DNA of 64,000 bases from Isoetes taiwanensis (taxonomy: Eukaryota; Streptophyta; Lycopodiopsida; Isoetales; Isoetaceae): contig JAJEKV010000052.1 of the NCBI GenBank assembly GCA_021234155.1, positions 8,957,858 through 9,021,857 of the forward strand, given 5' to 3'. Shown here piece after piece: positions 45,756-56,999 of this stretch. A program made the position numbers and the translations under genes. The notes below the pieces were generated by a model. It had not been told where the DNA came from, ran no database searches, and saw nothing but the letters and a program-made list of their open reading frames with translations. Each line of letters begins with the position of its first letter. The stretch's first letter is position 1.

Positions 45756-47963
45756 GTAAGATAAAGAGAATATGAATATTGGTAATGTAGATCTTAAAGC
45801 AACATGAAAGTTTATTGACTTATGGTACTACGGAGGATTAAAAATGCAACTCGGATAGTTCAAATTAAAATACCATTAGGACATTACCTTATTTTGCCTA
45901 ATATCAATATTAACTTTATATTCTAGACACTAGAACATAGTATATTTTGCCCACTTCCTAGTAATGAGATTTGCATGATTCCCATTGTATTTTATTGTTG
46001 GGGTGTTCCAATGGTTTCCATGTTGTTAGTACGATCGAGAAATGTTAAATTTAAGGTTGGCTTTTTTCTTTCAATAATGTTACAGTAATCAATTCTCTTG
46101 CAAATAGCAACAAATTTAACAATATACGATGAAAAAGAAGGAAATTATCCCTATCTGCTTCAAGTTCTTCACAAGTTTCTTTGCTCAAAATAGAGCTTAG
46201 GTTGATTGCCTTACTTTCAAGTTTCTTTGCTCAAAATAAAGCTTCGTTGATTGAATAAAGCAATTTCCTGCCAAATTTTCCTCTCCAACTCCTCCAAATA
46301 GATTGTGCTCCCAACCCCAAATAGATTCTGATCTTAATTATGGTCTAGAATATGGTGTCTGCAAAAAAAAGGGCTTTGTTTCTACCTTTTTTTCGGCTTC
46401 AAAGAACCAAGAATTCAACCCCAGCAATGCCAAAAACTTATTTCCCTGTATGTCTAGATCACAAGGGTTTGGCATATCTATAGATTTGTTGCCTCCAGCA
46501 AATTCCAAGAAATGAAATGCCCATGGCACCAATTTCCATGCATCAAGTGTGAAGATGAAAATCCTAAAATTGCCGCCTGTGGATTTCATACCCGCCGCTT
46601 TCCATGTTTTCATGTCGAATCCGGGCATGATGCAGCTTCGCTAAGCTTGCATCGAAACTACTTTAATCGAATAATTTCGAGAAGTCTTCTCGTATGAATA
46701 ACTTAGCGTGAAGAGAAACCAATAGACATACCTTCGGCCTTCTTGAATCCAACCCCAGAGTTAAAGAAAGCTATTTATGCATGGCACAACCCATTCGGCC
46801 GCCAACTATTGCACGATGTCTCCGTGAGTAGACCAAGAAATGTGTCGGGTCTTTGATTCAACCTTATCCGCTATTTGTTTACCTGGTCACTTGTCGACAT
46901 TCCGTGGTCGTGGATTTAAGAAGCGTTCCAGCTTTGCGCGACCAAAGATTCCTCCCGCCAATGATTACATATGTTAGAATAGAAAGCCCATTCAATGTCA
47001 TTCTATTTCTTTTTTAATATGCTCTTGCAAAAGACGGAATGTGGAGTGGAGTTTTTTCGAGCGGATGATTTTGTTTTTCCATGATTCCAAGCGCTCCTTT
47101 GTGTAGCCGACTTTCCCTATAGAGTGTGAAGAAACACATTCAGAGTTCGGTGGCATCCTTCAACCATTCTTCATTGTAAAGGCTCTAGAGCTTCAAAGCA
47201 GAGACAAGTCCTAACTCAACTCTCACGCAAAATAAGGTGTTATCGCACAAAGGGTTTCCCTCATGGTGTTATCGTACAAAGAGTTGCCCTCATGGAGGAT
47301 TAACGGAGGGGCAACCAGGAAAGGGATGTAGTAACGAGAAAAGGTCAATTACAAACAAGCATGATCATATATGCTTGCCTTCATATCAAAACACTAGTGC
47401 TCTTGTGTCTGGATCAATGTAAGCAAATGCATGTACTGGGATTGTGCCTTTTGTCTATGAACATTTTATTTCTTGACATTGCTTCAGAAAATTGTGATAC
47501 AGAGGTCGTACAGTGCATGAAGGATTCTCAGTCTTCTATCATCTATGGAGTTGATGTCATGTTTCATTTATAGGAATCTAGATCATTTCTTTGAAGGCTT
47601 TGGGAACTAATCTACCCTAGAGAAACTGCTTCTTGTCTGCATAGGTATTGTTTGTTCAAGTTTGCTTATTGCTTGGAAAATGCTTAATGCTTTATGCATT
47701 GAAAATGATCTATCCCATATATATAATTGTATTGATACATTTTAGTCGTTATCCGTGTTAATATGATATATGATACCTCCTATTATTACATTTGTTATCA
47801 TTTTAGTTATTATTCTTGTTCGGTTTAGTGGCTAGTCCATTGGATTAGCAATTAGAAGATCTTGTGTTCAACTCTCTGGGGTCGTCATACATCCTCGTGG
47901 ATGTTCCAAGTATGGCATGACATAAAAATTCTATCTATTTATCTTTGAATTATGTATATATGG
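45756..47963. other. No gene recognised; minor repeats
   Basis: Contains a direct repeat of CAAGTTTCTTTGCTCAAAAT at about 46.17 and 46.22 kb, and GTTGCCCTCATGGAGG near 47.28 kb. A tRNA-like stretch lies near 47.82-47.88 kb (GGTTTAGTGGCTAGTCCATT then TGTGTTCAACTCT). The 96-codon minus frame at 46338-46628 has no known motif. Confidence 0.4.
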
Positions 47964-48002
47964 CATGAAAATACTATCTATCTATCTTTGAATTATATAT
48001 AC

Positions 48003-48042
48003 AAGAATTTGTCGCGGCGGCAGTCACCGCCGCTAGTTTCTT
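48003..48042. repeat. GCGGCGG hairpin in duplication unit 1
   Basis: AATTTGTCGCGGCGG, loop CAGTCA, CCGCCGCTAGTTT. The matching place in unit 2 (48563-48600) reads TTTGTCATCACACAATGGCC, with no stem. Confidence 0.7.
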
Positions 48043-48775
48043 TTTTTTAGTGGGTGCTTATTTACGATGATTTTCAACTAGCTATTTTCTTTATGAGATT
48101 GACAATGCTTCTTAAGTTTTTCCATTGCTTTAAAGTATGATATTTACTTACAAAAGAGGTAGGTACCATATATAATATGCAATGGGTGGCAGGTACCATA
48201 TATAATACGTAATGGAGCATATCTTTATAAAAGAAAGACACTTATTGCAATCACAAAACATTGCAAAGGCCTTCATCAAGATTTGCCTCAAAAGAGGTAG
48301 GTAATAAGTTATCAAATTTACGCACAGGTCCAATGGAGCTGCAAGAAGACTATTTTGAGAAGAAATAGCGTAATCTTACAAGATAGCTCCGGGGAGGCGG
48401 GTTAGATTCAGATGGCTTAATTTGGATCTAATTGTCGCCTTTCTTGCTTTGAATTCTGGCTATGTTGGATTGGTTCCTGTATTTTAAGCCCCTTATCCTG
48501 TGAAAATTAGCACACGAATCTAGACCATGAAAATACTATCTATCTATCTTTGAATTATATATACAAGAATTTGTCATCACACAATGGCCAGTTTTTCTAG
48601 TGGGTGCTTATTTACGATGATTTTCAACTAGCTATTTTCTTTATGAGATTGACAATGCTTCTTAAGTTTTTCCATTGCTTTAAGGTATGATATTTACTTA
48701 CAAAAGAGGTAGATACCATATATAATATGCAATGGGTGGCAGGTACCATATATAATACGTAATGGAGCACATCTT

Positions 48776-48952
48776 CATTCTCATTCTCATTCTCATTCTC
48801 ATTCTCATTCTCATTCTCATTCTCATTCTCATTCTCATTCTCATTCTCATTCTCATTCTCATTCTCATTCTCATTCTCATTCTCATTCTCATTCTCATTC
48901 TCATTCTCATTCTCATTCTCATTCATTCTCATTCTCATTCTCATTCTCATTT
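48776..48952. repeat. Hexanucleotide microsatellite (CATTCT)n, about 29 units
   Basis: An almost perfect CATTCT array with one interruption near 48.92 kb (a CATT partial unit). It gives long but meaningless repeated frames on both strands (for example ILIL and NENE). Confidence 0.95.
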
Positions 48953-49247
48953 ATAAAAGAAAGACACTTATTGCAATCACAAAACATTGCAAAGGCCTTC
49001 ATCAAGATTTGCCTCAAAAGAGGTAGGTAATAAGTTATCAAATTTACGCAGGTCCAATGGATTACAGAAGACGCTCTTTGAGAAGAAATAGGCAAGAATC
49101 TTACAAGATTAGCTCCGAGGCTTGCTAGATCTGTGATGGCAAATTTGACGAATTGCTGCTTCTTCTTGCTTTGAATTCTGGCTATGTTGGATTGGTTCCT
49201 GTGTTTTAAGCCCCTTATCCTGTGAAAATTAGCACACGAATCTAGAC

Positions 49248-50500
49248 CAGGTTTCAGCATTAATTTAATATTAGGAATGGACCAACAAAGAAATGAAATA
49301 GTGCAATCTAAGCTCGATCGGTATTGCCCAGTAGCGAGTGCAATGAAAACTGGAATGCAGGCTTAGTGCAATAGAAACAGGGATGGATGCATATTACGTC
49401 CAAATGGGCTTTGGCAAGTCAATCTAATTCTACACTTTCATCATGATTTGATTAAATGCCAGTCATGCCAGAGCTGTTATGCGCAAAAGGGGACCGATTT
49501 TTCATCCAAGCAAATCTGCTACGCATCGCTTGATTGTCTGCGATGATCCAAGCTGTAGAAAGTGACCCATGCAAGCTATTTCAGAGTTCAGCTCAAAATA
49601 CCGAATTCAATCCCCTCTGCCCAACTCATCCATGCCCAGGTCGCCAGAGTTAAGCTTCATTTCGTCCAATTCATTGATATACGAATGATGTTTCGCTATG
49701 CATGAATATAAGTATTACACTCTCAATTTTACAGACTGCAGATCATTTTTGTTCCATAAAACATCATATCACGCTTATTCGAGAATAAATTCCTCGAGAA
49801 AGGCATAAATTTGTAACCTACATAGCCATCAAGCTCGCAGTGAGTGTCGTGCGGCCAGACAACTCGCTGTCACAAAAAGGATCTAGCATTTACCCTCTCT
49901 GAGAAAAGCTGAAATTCTATCTCGGCAAATATATAGTCACGGCAAAGCTTTCTCAAAATTTTTACCAGAAACAGGGATAGACGAAGAGACAATTGCCATC
50001 GAAATCCTTATTAAACTTTCTCCTACAATTTCCTACCATAGACTAACACCGGCTGCTATAAATGCCGACTTCAACTTCAGCGTTGTTTGGCTCCTCCATT
50101 TTTATCCCAAGATAGAGGGATCTACATCTCTCTAGAACCCACAATCGAAGCATCCACAACCCCCTAATTAGCGCTTCTAGAAGAATCGAGGCATTCCATA
50201 AGCTTCCAGAAACATCTGCATTCTTCCAATTTTTTTTGGCACTTACATGTTTGCAATCTAAACATGAAAATATAAGCCATGTTTAATTTAAGCTGCCCTC
50301 TTGTCGGCCACATTACAATTATATATTAGAGATATAACATAACATATTCGGGAAAATCTTACCTATGTTTAACCCCTCCATGAGGGTTACTTGTTCATAT
50401 CTACTCAAACGCTCATGCCTGTTTATCATTGGTTGTTTCTCATTACTACATTCTTTTCCTTGTTGCCCCTCCTTTAACCCCTCCATGAGGGTAACCCTTC
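49248..50500. other. No gene recognised; TATA-like box and repeated CCTCCATGAGGG motif
   Basis: CTATAAATGCC near 50.055 kb on the plus strand looks like a TATA box, but no open reading follows. The 20-base word TTTAACCCCTCCATGAGGGT occurs near 50.368 and 50.474 kb, flanking about 90 bp just outside the element C LTR. Confidence 0.4.
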
Positions 50501-50501
50501 C

Positions 50502-51991
50502 GTGGACGCCCCCTACTCTCCATCGTGATCGTATATGGAATTCATCCCCCGACAGCCCAACCGCAGGGGCTATCCACTGACAGCCAACTTAAGGATCGGG
50601 TCGAGGAAGAGTGGATGGACGCTATTCCATCTTCCTTCGGAATTGACCTAGCTGCAGAAGCGCGAATAAACATGAGCACATGACATCAATACATCAATAA
50701 GTCACCTCGAAGGGTGAATACATCACAACATAACATGAGTAACACATCAACATAAATAATAGCAACAAAAGGGGATCCTACCTGTGGCTCCGTGACTCTT
50801 GGGGATCGATCACCTGCTTTGGGTCTCCGTGGGTCGTGAGCAGATCCAATTCATGGCAAATGGATTGGCGCTGGCATAAGAACATGACTGGGTAGTCCAC
50901 TCCATCCGCCTCCCGCCCACTTTGTAGAGTAGGTTGAAAAGTATTGGGACTACACTGTGAGGCCTGCCGGGTGCATAGCCGAGAGGGCTACCATCGGGTT
51001 GCATCTCCCTCAGCCCCGATGAGGCAGGAGGAGAGCCACCTCTTCTTCCGTGAGGCATGATGCCCATCACAGTGGCTAGAGGGCCATCAGATCCGAATTT
51101 TGAACCTCATTGAAGGTGAGACGATCACCCAAGAGGTGTCGAGCTCATGCCTTGCCCACACGCTAGCTGGCAAACCATTAAGCCTAGCTTCTCCACTAAG
51201 ATCTCTCGGGTAGGCTTTATACACCGAGGGATCAATCGCTGATGGAACAAGTCCCCTTTATTCCACCAGCCTAGCCCCGTCATTTTGTGCACAAGCCGTG
51301 ACACTGGGAATTAATGAGGCTATCTAGATACATCAACCATCGAGGCTGTGGTCTCTACCCTTCCCAATGGCTACGTGAGAGCCTATCAAAGAACATCATC
51401 ATCATCAAGACTTAAAATATAGAATAACATCTAACCTATCTACCTAAACATCCATAGTTAGGTTCCTTTGTTAGGCTTGTGATCTCGTGAATCTATAAGG
51501 CCTCTAAGGCTAAACTAACATGTTAAACCAGCTCATTGCCGGTCCAAAGGCTGCATTGCACAGACAACCATTTACTGACCGACCATTCCACCGACGCGGC
51601 CCATGCCTTCAATCAGCCGAAGGCGTACTCTGCTCCCTCGAAGATCTATTGTGCAAATGCGGCTTATCAGGGCTTGGCAATGCGAACTAGGGTCTTGGCT
51701 TGGCCGGAATGGCCCAAGGAAGCCAAAAAGCGAAAAAGAAAAAGGTTTAAGGTTTCCCTTTTGGTTCCTTATATGGGAACTTTTAGCGTTAGGTTAAAAT
51801 TGGCCAAATGGAATTTTGCCACTTGGCAAGGGGGTTTTATAGTTGTATATGTTAATTAACATGCATAACATACGAGGTTGCCCCCTAGGTGCATCACTTT
51901 ACGCAATAAGCCACGCAGATTTATCATGCCGACATGTATGTTTGACGTAGTATAATATACGATAATGATCGTATGTTATACCAGAACATCA
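50502..51991 (-). repeat. 3' LTR of element C
   Basis: On the minus strand it starts TGTGATGTTCTGG right after the purine run AAGGTGGGAGA and ends near GGGGGCGTCCACGG. Contains TGTCGAGCTCATGCCTTGCC (plus orientation), the counterpart of the GGCAAGGCATGGGCTCGACA word in the other LTRs. Confidence 0.8.
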
Positions 51992-52732
51992 CAATCTCCC
52001 ACCTTGAATTGATGTTGTCCTCAACATCACACGCCTTCCCACCTTGGAAACCTCGTGACACTCGCAGAATTACATTTGATATATATAATTTTATAACATA
52101 ATTACCCCAAGGTAATATTTTAATTTATCATAACACATCCTTGTTTAATATCATACCATGATAAGAGGTTCTTTCATCCTCTTGCTTTATCGTCTATTAT
52201 TCACAAAATTTTATGGCTTACACCATTATCACTAATATAGTTTCAAAATTCTCTAATTAAGGTTCCGACGCTTCCTTACAACACATTATGACAACACATA
52301 TGCTGTAAGTCTTCGCAGCTAGTTAATTTCCTCGCCACTAGACTCCTCCTAGGTCCAACACTACGCCGCAAGATACATTTAATTTATTATAAGGTTATTG
52401 TTAGGAAACCACCCATTACTTACAATTTATTAATGCAAGACTAATCTCCGGCTTAGGGAAGATTATGTTTCTTCCATCTTGGCCGGAGATAGCCTATCAT
52501 GCCTAGATGATCACTCATGCCTACACTAGTTGCCTTTGGCGCGGAAGGGTGGTGTCCTTCCAGATTTGGGCTGCGGAAGGATGGCATTCTTCCCGCGGGT
52601 AGGCATTGACTAGGAGGTACTTCCTATCAATGCATGCCGAATGACCTCTTATCTCAAGGTCATCTACTCGTGTGTGGGACTAAAGTAGACTTTTTAATCT
52701 ACCTTCCACTCTCACCTATCGATCGTTGTCGA

Positions 52733-53140
52733 CTACTTCGTGACTTGTTTCACCCTTGCATTGCTCCATGAATTGGGGGTACTGCCCAAATCTGATTGTA
52801 GTACCCATGTAGTGTCTTCCATTGCAAGTGCTGCCCATTTCACTAGGTATTGAGAAATTAACCTCGACGATTTCGGGAGCTGGTCGTCCGCCATTTCCAA
52901 GAACTTAGTTGTCTCCAATACTTCCTGATTAGAGGTGCCTCTTCAGAGACTTCATATGAAGACCCTATGATTTTGAGATGTGCTGGCAGGTCCAACTTGT
53001 AGGATTGGCTACCTACTCTTTGGTTATCCCCAATGGTCCAGCCCACTCTGAGCAAGCTGCGCTGCCGGCGGAGCTTGGCCCGCTTCAATCTTTGATCTTC
53101 AACCACATTGTCTCCCACCTGAAATTCCCTTGCATCGGGT
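52733..53140 (-). pseudogene. Integrase C-terminus and chromodomain of element C
   Basis: A frame from 53118 gives VGDNVV and a KLDLPAHLKI block, the GPY/F-type end of integrase. An overlapping frame (52918-52733) gives KFLEMADDQ and YLVKWAALAMEDTTWV, the chromodomain. The two are offset by a frameshift. Confidence 0.8.
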
Positions 53141-54050
53141 CTCCGCCCTTATCGGCTATGCTTTTCTGCCTACTACAAGTAGAACGATCCTCTTACCTCC
53201 TCCACTAGATGCCGATATCCTATAACATATGCTGGGAGACTTCTACTTTGACACCGGGTTGTGCCAAGTATCCGGGTAAGACACCGGGATACCCATAATT
53301 AATCATGAAAGAGATATCCGGGATGACTCCTGCTTTGTGCTGTTGTATAACTTCCACTAAGTGGATGAAATCATCCCACTTAGACTGCTTGTTCCACACA
53401 CATAATTCCTAGCATATCTTTTAATGATCCGTTGGTTCTTCCGTCTAATCATCCGCTCACAAGTGGTATACAGCTCATAGAAAGCCTCTGCCCTAATGGT
53501 GGTAAAACAAACTCGCCAGAATGCACTCATCAATTTAGAGTCTCTATCCCGAGATTATCTCCCTCGCATCCCCGCGTGGAATCTAAAGATCTCTTTGTGA
53601 ACAATACAACAAGGTTCCACGCCGCGGTTTGTGGTCCTACACATCTAAATGCCATCTTCACAACTTGTCCACCACCACCATTGCGCATCCTTGCTCTTAG
53701 TGTTCTCTAGTCTCCGTGAATGAAATCCATACTTATGACTTCCATTTTGCATTTGACACGTAATGACTCTTAGAGCCCCGAATTTGAGTTGCTCCGCTTT
53801 TGTCTCACGGGCATAACCTGCACTCGGTCGTATCTCGCCATTTTGCTTCTTCATGCCGGGCCAAAGTAGCCGCTTCTGACCTTGGAAATAGGTCTTCATG
53901 AACCCTGTGATGCCCGCTATGGACCTGTGTGTATCGTGAGTATTAACTTTCTTACCCCAAGATTCTCAAGGTACACACAACTTGTTTTATGATATAAAGG
54001 TGCTATCTCCTCTTATAATGCTTGAAGGTCTTCCTTTCCCTTATCCGCTC
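53141..54050 (-). pseudogene. Integrase zinc-binding and core remnants of element C
   Basis: Minus frame 53899-53645 gives YFQGQKRLLWPGMKK, and GYARETKAE in the place of the zinc-binding C-x2-C region. The core appears in shifted frames (VVVDKL near 53.67 kb). Confidence 0.7.
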
Positions 54051-54339
54051 TTGTCTCTTTACAAAGGCTTCAGTCACACTTATTTAAAGTCGCCATCCGC
54101 TAAGGCAACGCCTCTTCAATCCTCTTTGCCATACCATTTGTGAGAGTCGATATGGCATTGCAATGAGTCCTTGTCTCACGGCTTCCCCGAGAGCGATTCA
54201 CACTACATAGTTTAGCTTGCTTGGCTTGTTGTAGACTATTTCAAGTCGCATTCTTCGAGAAACTCCATCCACCTCCTTTTGCCTCAAATCTCGTGGAGGG
54301 TTATGTAGTAAAGATGCATCGAGACTTTGATGATCTGTA

Positions 54340-55425
54340 TCTAGTTGAACTTTCTTCCCAACAAGTAGTGTCTCCAGATTCTCAAGGCTCTCTCATAATG
54401 GCCAAAAGCTCTTGGTCATAAGGGGTAGCATTGCTCAGATCATTCATCTTCTTGGAGTCGTGAGGCACTACTCCTTCTCCATGAGGATCAAGCCCTGCTA
54501 TTTGCTAGCATTTGTCGCTACAAGCTTATCCTCTTGTTTGATCTCGGCAAGACTGAGATCGACGCCAGTCAAGTAAAGCTTCCTTCGACGCCTCAAATGC
54601 TGCACGGACCTTCCTTTGCCAATGACTTGCCCAATCTTTTTATCTTCCTACTTTGATGAGGTCCTTCAATGGAGCTGCTAACTTTGCAAAGTTCTTGATG
54701 AACTTCCTATAATATCCTGCTTCAGGAAGCTCCTCACTTCATGGGTAAGGTTTGGTACCGCCAATCAATTATCAGCTAATCTTGCGGTGGTCGGGTGGAG
54801 ATCCCTTCTCACAGGATTATATGCCCCAAGTACTCTACTCTTTGTCGCTAAGTGACACTTGGATAGCTTCTCGGAAAAAGCTGGATGCCTCCTCAACTTT
54901 TCAAGTACTTTTCTCAAGTACCGGACATGCTCCTCCAAGAATTTAAGGAAGATTCAGAATGTCATCAAAGAAAACTAAGTGATGAAAGTGTCTAGAACTC
55001 TCGTGGAAAACATCATTCATGAGCCTCATGGTGTTGGCTGGAGATTGACAATCCAAATGGCATCACTGTGGAACTCATAATGACCATATCTCGGCCCCCG
55101 ACGCACTTATGGATGTCCATCCCTTTGATTCTCTGGATCTTGGTGATAGCCTGACCTCAAATCTATCTTGGAGAAGACCTTTGCTCCTTGCAGCTGATCC
55201 ATCAAATCATCTGATCGAGGTAGAGCACTTGTTCTTGATGGTGTGCTTGTTCAATTGACGATAGTCAATGCACATTCTAAGACTTCCATCCTTCTTCCTC
55301 ACGAAGAGTATTGGCGCTCCAAATGAAGAGACACTAGGTCTAGCAACTGGGTGTATGTTCTTCCTCGTGTTTCTATCTTGTTCCACATTCCTGGGTACTC
55401 TAGCTGCATACACATTAGATTGCAC
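54340..55425 (-). pseudogene. Reverse transcriptase and RNase H of element C
   Basis: The minus frame 55425-55207 reads [20 protein letters not shown] and [12 protein letters not shown], the hallmark start of Ty3/gypsy reverse transcriptase. Further down in other frames are [17 protein letters not shown], the catalytic FFDDIL near 54.97 kb (in place of YxDDIL) and EKLSKC. RNase H continues to about 54.35 kb (DQELLAIM, DTDHQS). At least four frame changes occur, so the sequence is inactive. Confidence 0.85.
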
Positions 55426-55616
55426 TCTGATGATTAGTTCTTTGTTTTGTTATTGCATTGATTTGTTTGATGATATAATTGTGGGGATAAAATATATCAA
55501 GAGACATGCGTAATATTACCACTTATATTCATAGGATAATATTTTTTTTACATTCAAAAATAGAAATAGAAAATAGAAAATTTTAATTCTATTCCTGGAA
55601 TCTTCTATAAGCCGGT

Positions 55617-56970
55617 CCTCCCAAAATTTCTTCACTTGGGTCAGGCTGACCGCTCGCTTCCAAGTTCCTCGAGGATATTGTACCGTGGCTCCTTGAAGTG
55701 CGGCTTCATCAAATCTTCAATTCTCTCTCGCCATGTGTAGGCCGTGGGTGGATCAAGCAACCTCAGCCGGGCCAGCCTATAAGGGATCAAGAAAGTCAAG
55801 ATGTGAATCTACTGGTCCTCTTTGATAAGGGATGACATGGTCGATAAGCTTGGGGCCAAGTGCGAGTTCTATCCTCACTCGGGCCGGGTCTCACACTGAG
55901 GGTGCTGGGTAGGAGCGACTGTTGTTTTCCTCCGATTTCCATCTGCCTTGTAGATCGCTATGAACTCCTCCTGTGGGTGACTTCCCCGCCGAGCCATCAT
56001 CTGCCTGATGCCTAGATAGGCTTCTATGTCCTGATGACTGGCTGCACGCCCCGCCTCCCCTTATGCCGATGGGGAAGTCTCAAGGCCTCCGGGTCGATGA
56101 AGTCAGCCAGGTCCTGATGACGTAGGGAGATGTAGGAGCTCCTCTATCTCAGAGTCTCCTGCTCTCAGATTCTGGAAGGTTCTTGATGTCGGAGGGTCAA
56201 GTACACTTCTCCTGATGATGAATGGGTTAGATCGGGTGATGCCTAACCCAAGTGGTGGAGCTGTCCTGTGGCTCTCACTCTCTTCAAACCTCCAAGCTCC
56301 TCCTCCTCCATTGTCGCTTTCTTGTGTCGTGGTCGACGCCAATAATATCTTTCTATATCCCACCCACGCCCTTCTTTCCTCCTCGCCTCGGGCCTGCGAC
56401 CTTAAGCATCTACTCCCCTCATATGCTTCCATGGCCATAGGCTCCTAGCCCAGGGGTTAGACAGATGGTTCTCCTATCCGGGTTTGGGCCTCGCTTGGGA
56501 TAGAATAGCTACAACAAGCAGCTGTAGGAGAAATATCTCCTCCCATTTACAGCCAATACTAACATATAATTGGGCATGCGGCTAGCCTTGTTTTCTAGGT
56601 ACTTATCTATGTTTGGGATGTCCTCGGCAGAGCTGCAGAAGGGCCATGCTAGGTGCAAAAGCATCCCCATGCAAGGGGAAGTTCTACTAAGGAGGGTCTC
56701 TCCCATCTTGGCATGGAACTCACCATGATCTCTTGGTAGTAGGGAGTAGCATTGATGGTTTTATCTACATCAATCTCCTTATGAAAAAACAAAGAAAGAT
56801 CGACTGATGTCAGCCTCAAACATGAGCAAGGGCGCCTGTACCATCGCCTCTAAATGCAGATGTTGCCATGATGCTAGAGAGCCGCTGGGATTATCAAACA
56901 GATGGCGTAAGCCTCGGGAGCCGAGAAACGTACTTTGGAGTGAGGAGCAAGGAGTAGGGTGCAAATGAGG
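55617..56970 (-). pseudogene. gag-like region of element C
   Basis: Pieces include IPNIDKYLENKA (56.64 kb), shared with element B, and RLARLRLLDPPTAYTWRER and IEDLMKPHFKEPRY near 55.78-55.68 kb. A minus-strand TATA-like CCTATAAATAGG lies just upstream near 56.98 kb. Gag is inferred from position before the reverse transcriptase. Confidence 0.5.
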
Positions 56971-56971
56971 G

Positions 56972-56992
56972 TTGTGGTCCTATTTATAGGCA
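56972..56992 (-). promoter_or_regulatory. TATA box, minus strand, before gag-like region
   Basis: GCCTATAAATAGGACC in an AT-rich upstream context, followed within about 30 bases by a C- and T-rich leader. A similar word sits near 58.79 kb. Confidence 0.5.
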
Positions 56993-56999
56993 AAACCCT

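Larger units (their letters stand above)
47964..49247. repeat. Tandem segmental duplication, units 562 and 722 bp
   Basis: Unit 1 (47964-48525) and unit 2 (48526-49247) both start CATGAAAATACTATCTATCT and end CACACGAATCTAGAC. Unit 2 carries the microsatellite and has lost the GC hairpin. Neither unit has a convincing gene. Confidence 0.9.
50502..56990 (-). mobile_element. Ty3/gypsy chromovirus C (minus strand), 3' LTR to gag
   Basis: From low to high coordinates: 3' LTR (50502-51991), untranslated region, chromodomain (about 52.83 kb), integrase (53.0-54.0 kb), RNase H (54.35-54.7 kb), reverse transcriptase (54.85-55.33 kb) and a gag-like region (55.6-56.97 kb). The order is that of a chromovirus read on the minus strand. 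All domains are recognisable but split by stops and frame changes. I found no 5' LTR up to 60 kb. It is the closest relative of element B. Confidence 0.85.

Noticed and set aside
48624-48956. Long repetitive frames (NENE, MRMR, ILIL, HSHS)
   Set aside because: They are six-frame readings of the CATTCT microsatellite, not proteins.
50050-50070. CTATAAATG as the promoter of a plus-strand gene
   Set aside because: No coding sequence follows before the element C LTR, so the box alone is not enough.
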